Source: Taudactylus pleione (taxonomy: Eukaryota > Chordata > Amphibia > Anura > Myobatrachidae). From it: a stretch of DNA of 64,000 nucleotides. The DNA lies in NCBI GenBank assembly GCA_031769625.1, contig JAUIMM010002560.1:682001-746000 (forward strand), given 5' to 3'. A program made the position numbers and the translations under genes. This document shows, in pieces, positions 61,080-64,000 of the stretch. Below the pieces are notes generated by a model, which worked only from the letters and a program-made list of their open reading frames with translations, had not been told where the DNA came from and did no database searches. How positions within the stretch are numbered: position 1 is the first letter of the stretch; the number at the start of each line of letters is the position of its first letter.

Positions 61080-64000
61080 CATTGCTTTCAATGCATTTTG
61101 GCCTAAAACGTGCATTTGCTGTTTTCTCTTAAACGCAACATGGGAGAAAAACCATTTCACATCATCATTGTGGGTCTTGGTCTTCAACACATCCAGTGAA
61201 ATTTTGACCTGTCTGTGTTTGCCACAAGAGGAGTTAACACAAAGTTTGCGCTTTTGTTGTTTCCATTGCTTTCAATGCATTTTGGCCTAAAACGATCAAT
61301 TGCTGTTTTCTCTTAAACACAAAATGGGGGAAAAACCATTTCACATCACATTTGTGGGTCTTGGTCTTCAACACATCCAGTGAAATTTTGAGCAGTCTGT
61401 GTTTGCTACAAGTGGAGATAACAAAAAGTTTGAGCTTTTGTTGTTTCCATTGCTTTCAATGCATTTTGGCCTAAAACGTGCATTTGCTGTTTTCTCTTAA
61501 ACGCAACATGGGAGAAAAACCATTTCACATCACATTTGTGGGTCTTGGTCTTCAAAACATCCAGTGAAATTTGAGCTGTCTGTGTTTGCTACAAGTGGAG
61601 ATAACACAAAGTATACGCTTTTGTTGTTTCCATTGCTTTCAATGCATTTTGGCCTAAAACGAGCAATTGCTGTTTTCTCTTAAACGCAACACGGGGGAAA
61701 AACCATTTCACATCACATTTCTGGGTCTTGGTCTTCAACACATCCAGTGAAATTTTGAGCTGTCTGTGTTTGCTACAAGAGGAGATATCACAAAGTATGC
61801 GCTTTTGTTGTTTCCATTGCTTTCAATGCATATTGGCCTAAAACGTGCAATTGCTGTTTTCTCTTAAACGCAACATGGGAGAAAAACCATTTCACATCAC
61901 ATTTGTGGGTCTTCGTCATCAACACATCCAGTGAAATTTTGAGCTGTCTGTGTTTGCTACAAGAGGAGATAACACAAAGTATGTGCTTTTGTTGTTTCCA
62001 TTGCTTTCAATGCATTTTGGCCTAAAACGTGCATTTGCTGTTTTCTCTTAAACGCAACATGGGAGAAAAACCATTTCACATCATAATTGTGGGTCTTGGT
62101 CTTCAACACATCCAGTGAAATTTTGAGCTGTCTGTGTTTGCTACAAGAGGAGTTAACACAAAGTTTGCGCTTTTGTTGTTTCTATTGCTTTCAATGCATT
62201 TTGGCCTAAAATGAGCAATTGCTGTTTTCTCTTAAATGCAAAATGGGGGAAAAACCATTTCACATCACATTTGTGGGTCTTGGTCTTCAACACATCCAGT
62301 GAAATTTTGAGCTGTCTGTGTTTACTACAAGAGGAGATAACACAAAGTATGCGCTTTTGTTGTTTCCATTGCTTTCAATGCATTTTGGCCTAAAACGTGC
62401 ATTTGCTCTTTTCTCTTAAACGCAACATGGGAGAAAAACCATTTCACATCACATTTGTGGGTCTTGGTCTTCAACACATCCAGTGAAATTTTGAGCTGTC
62501 TGTGTTTGCTACAAGAGGAGATATCACAAAGTATGCGCTTTTGTTGTTTCCATTGCTTTCAATGCATTTTGGCCTAAAACGTGCATTTGCTGTTTTCTCT
62601 TAAACGCAACATGGGAGAAAACCCATTTCACATCATAATTGTTGGTCTTGGTCTTCAACACATCCAGTGAAATTTTGAGCTGTCTGTGTTTGCCACAAGA
62701 GGAGTTAACACAAAGTTTGCGCTTTTGATGTTTCCATTGCTTTCAATGCATTTTGGCCTAAAACGAGCAATTGCTGTTTTCTCTTATACGCAAAATGGGG
62801 GAAAAACCATTTCACATCACATTTGTGGGTCTTGGTCTTCAACACATCCAGTGAAATTTTGAGCTGTCTGTGTTTGCTACAAGAGGAGATATCTCAAAGT
62901 ATGCGCTTTTGTTGTTTCCATTGCTTTCAATGCATTTTGGCCTAAAACGTGCATTTGCTGTTTTCTCTTAAATGCAACATGGGAGAAAAACCATTTCACA
63001 TCACATTTGTGGGTCTTCGTCATCAACACATCCAGTGAAATTTTGAGCTGTCTGTGTTTGCTACAAGAGGAGATAACACAAAGTATGTGCTTTTGTTGTT
63101 TCCATTGCTTTCAATGCATTTTGGCCTAAAACGTGCATTTGCTGTTTTCTCTTAAACGCAACATGGGAGAAAAACCATTTCACATCATAATTGTGGGTCT
63201 TGGTCTTCAACACATCCAGTGAAATTTTGAGCTGTCTGTGTTTGCTACAAGAGGAGTTAACACAAAGTTTGCGCTTTTGTTGTTTCCATTGCTTTCAATG
63301 CATTTTGGCCTAAAATGAGCAATTGCTGTTTTCTCTTAAATACAAAATGGGGGAAAAACCATTTCACATCACATTTGTGGGTCTTGGTCTTCAACACATC
63401 CAGTGAAATTTTGAGCTGTCTGTGTTTACTACAAGAGGAGATAACACAAAGTATGCGCTTTTGTTGTTTCCATTGCTTTCAATGCATTTTGGCCTAAAAC
63501 GTGCATTTGTTGTTTTCTCTTAAAAGCAACATGGGAGAAAAACCATTTCACATCACATTTGTGGGTCTTGGTCTTCAACACATCCAGTGAAATTTTGAGC
63601 AGTCTGTGTTTGCTACAAGAGGAGATATCACAAAGTATGTGCTTTTGTTGTTTCCATTGCTTTCAATGCATTTTGGCCTAAAACGTGCATTTGCTGTTTT
63701 CTCTTAAACGCAACATGGGAGAAAACCTATTTCACATCATAATTGTGGGTCTTGGTCTTCAACACATCCAGTGAAATTTTGAGCTGTCTGTGTTTGCCAC
63801 AAGAGGAGTTAACACAAAGTTTGCGCTTTTGATGTTTCCATTGCTTTCAATGCATTTTGGCCTAAAACGAGCAATTGCTGTTTTCTCTTAAACGCAAAAT
63901 GGGGGAAAAACCATTTCACATCACATTTGTGGGTCTTGGTCTTCAACACATCCAGTGAAATTTTGAGCTGCCTGTGTTTGCTACAAGAGGAGATAACACA
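61080..64000 (+). repeat. Right-edge block, 15 monomers plus a partial
   Basis: Order: e a2 b c d e' g h e a d e' g h e and a partial a from 63839. 61999-63286 matches 54640-55927 at 7,359 bp. The b unit at 61448 is a hybrid: CACATTTG as in a or d, but TTCAAAACATCC and ACAAGTGG as in b, and it lacks one T (61570-61572). a2 has GATAACAAAAAG. The array clearly continues beyond 64000. Confidence 0.8.

Larger units (their letters stand above)
1..64000 (+). repeat. 184-bp tandem satellite array filling the window
   Basis: Every part of the window is a copy of the same 184 bp unit in one orientation. Starts were placed at the shared motif ATTGCTTTCA (1, 185, 369, 553, and so on to 63839), giving 347 full monomers and one partial. 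Spacing is exactly 184 except for small indels listed in other entries; the net drift over the window is -10 bp. Each monomer normally has one GGCC, one ATGCAT and one AGCT, so HaeIII, NsiI and AluI should each give a 184 bp ladder. 184 is 3x61+1, so any reading frame rotates at each monomer and no conserved long frame is possible. Array size, single orientation and higher-order structure are typical of centromeric or pericentromeric satellite. The monomer family itself is not one I recognise, and both array ends lie outside the window. Confidence 0.98.

Noticed and set aside
1..64000. CRISPR array
   Set aside because: There are no alternating short repeats and unique spacers. The whole 184-bp unit is repeated, and between-copy differences are point variants.
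1..64000. Known alpha satellite or other named centromere satellite
   Set aside because: The 184-bp length and sequence do not match the satellites I can recall with confidence, so no name or species is assigned.

Overview
The whole window is one uninterrupted head-to-tail satellite DNA array. A monomer of 184 bp (about 39% G+C in the consensus I assembled by eye) repeats from base 1 to base 64000 in a single orientation. Placing every monomer start at the shared ATTGCTTTCA motif gives 347 complete monomers plus a 162 bp partial one at the right edge. I found no protein gene, RNA gene, transposon, CRISPR array or inversion, and no stretch of unique sequence. This indicates nuclear DNA of a eukaryote, from centromeric, pericentromeric or other constitutive heterochromatin. 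I do not recognise the monomer and cannot name the organism. Many recurrent variants are CG to TG or CA changes, which suggests a genome with CpG methylation, such as a vertebrate or plant (inference).

Monomers fall into recurring types, given letters here and used in every entry. a: AGCAATTGCT box, AAAATGGGGG, CACATTTG, GATAAC, AGTTTGAGC. b: TGCATTTGCT box, AACATGGGAG, CATATTTG, TTCAAAACATCC, ACAAGTGG, AGTATGCGC. c: AGCAATTGCT box, ACACGGGGG, GATATC, AGTATGCGC. d: CTTCGTCATCAAC and AGTATGTGC. e: CATAATTG, GCCACAAGAGG, GTTAAC, AGTTTGCGC (often CTTTTGATG). e': as e but with CTACAAG or TTCTACAAG. f: AATATGGGAG, GATATC, CTTTTGATG. g: AAAATGAGC, TTTACTACAAG, AGTATGCGC. h: AGCAGTCTG, GATATC. i: CTAGAAGAGG. 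j: AACGTGGGAG and GTGTGTG. k: TTAACAGCAAC. l: AAACTTGC. m: b-like box with a-like 3' end. n: GGATCTTGG and ACAACCAGTG (n2/n3: GGATATATC). a2: ACACAAAATG, usually with AGCTTTCTG or AGCAGTCTG. p: divergent island type. Two letters joined mean a hybrid.

Layout: 1-2392 carries the simplest order, a-b-c-d-e (920 bp). 2393-10304 is a 22-monomer unit followed by a 21-monomer copy. 10305-15822 holds a 7-monomer expansion and a 17-monomer repeat. 15823-18766 is irregular. 18767-30910 contains nested 10-, 34- and 37-monomer duplications. 30911-41021 is three tandem copies of a 19-monomer unit of about 3.5 kb, the third shortened to 17. 41022-53167 is a mixture that includes a 7-monomer duplication tagged by an 11-T run. 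53168-64000 has a six-monomer block present three times, an island of divergent monomers at about 57.7-58.4 kb, and a block repeated 7,359 bp away.

Nothing here works as a gene set. The history readable in the sequence is one of unequal exchange: whole-monomer gains and losses, hybrid monomers in register, and duplicated blocks carrying the same private mutations. One stretch, about 35,759-38,276, has 20 small indels not seen in sister copies and looks like a consensus-quality problem rather than biology.
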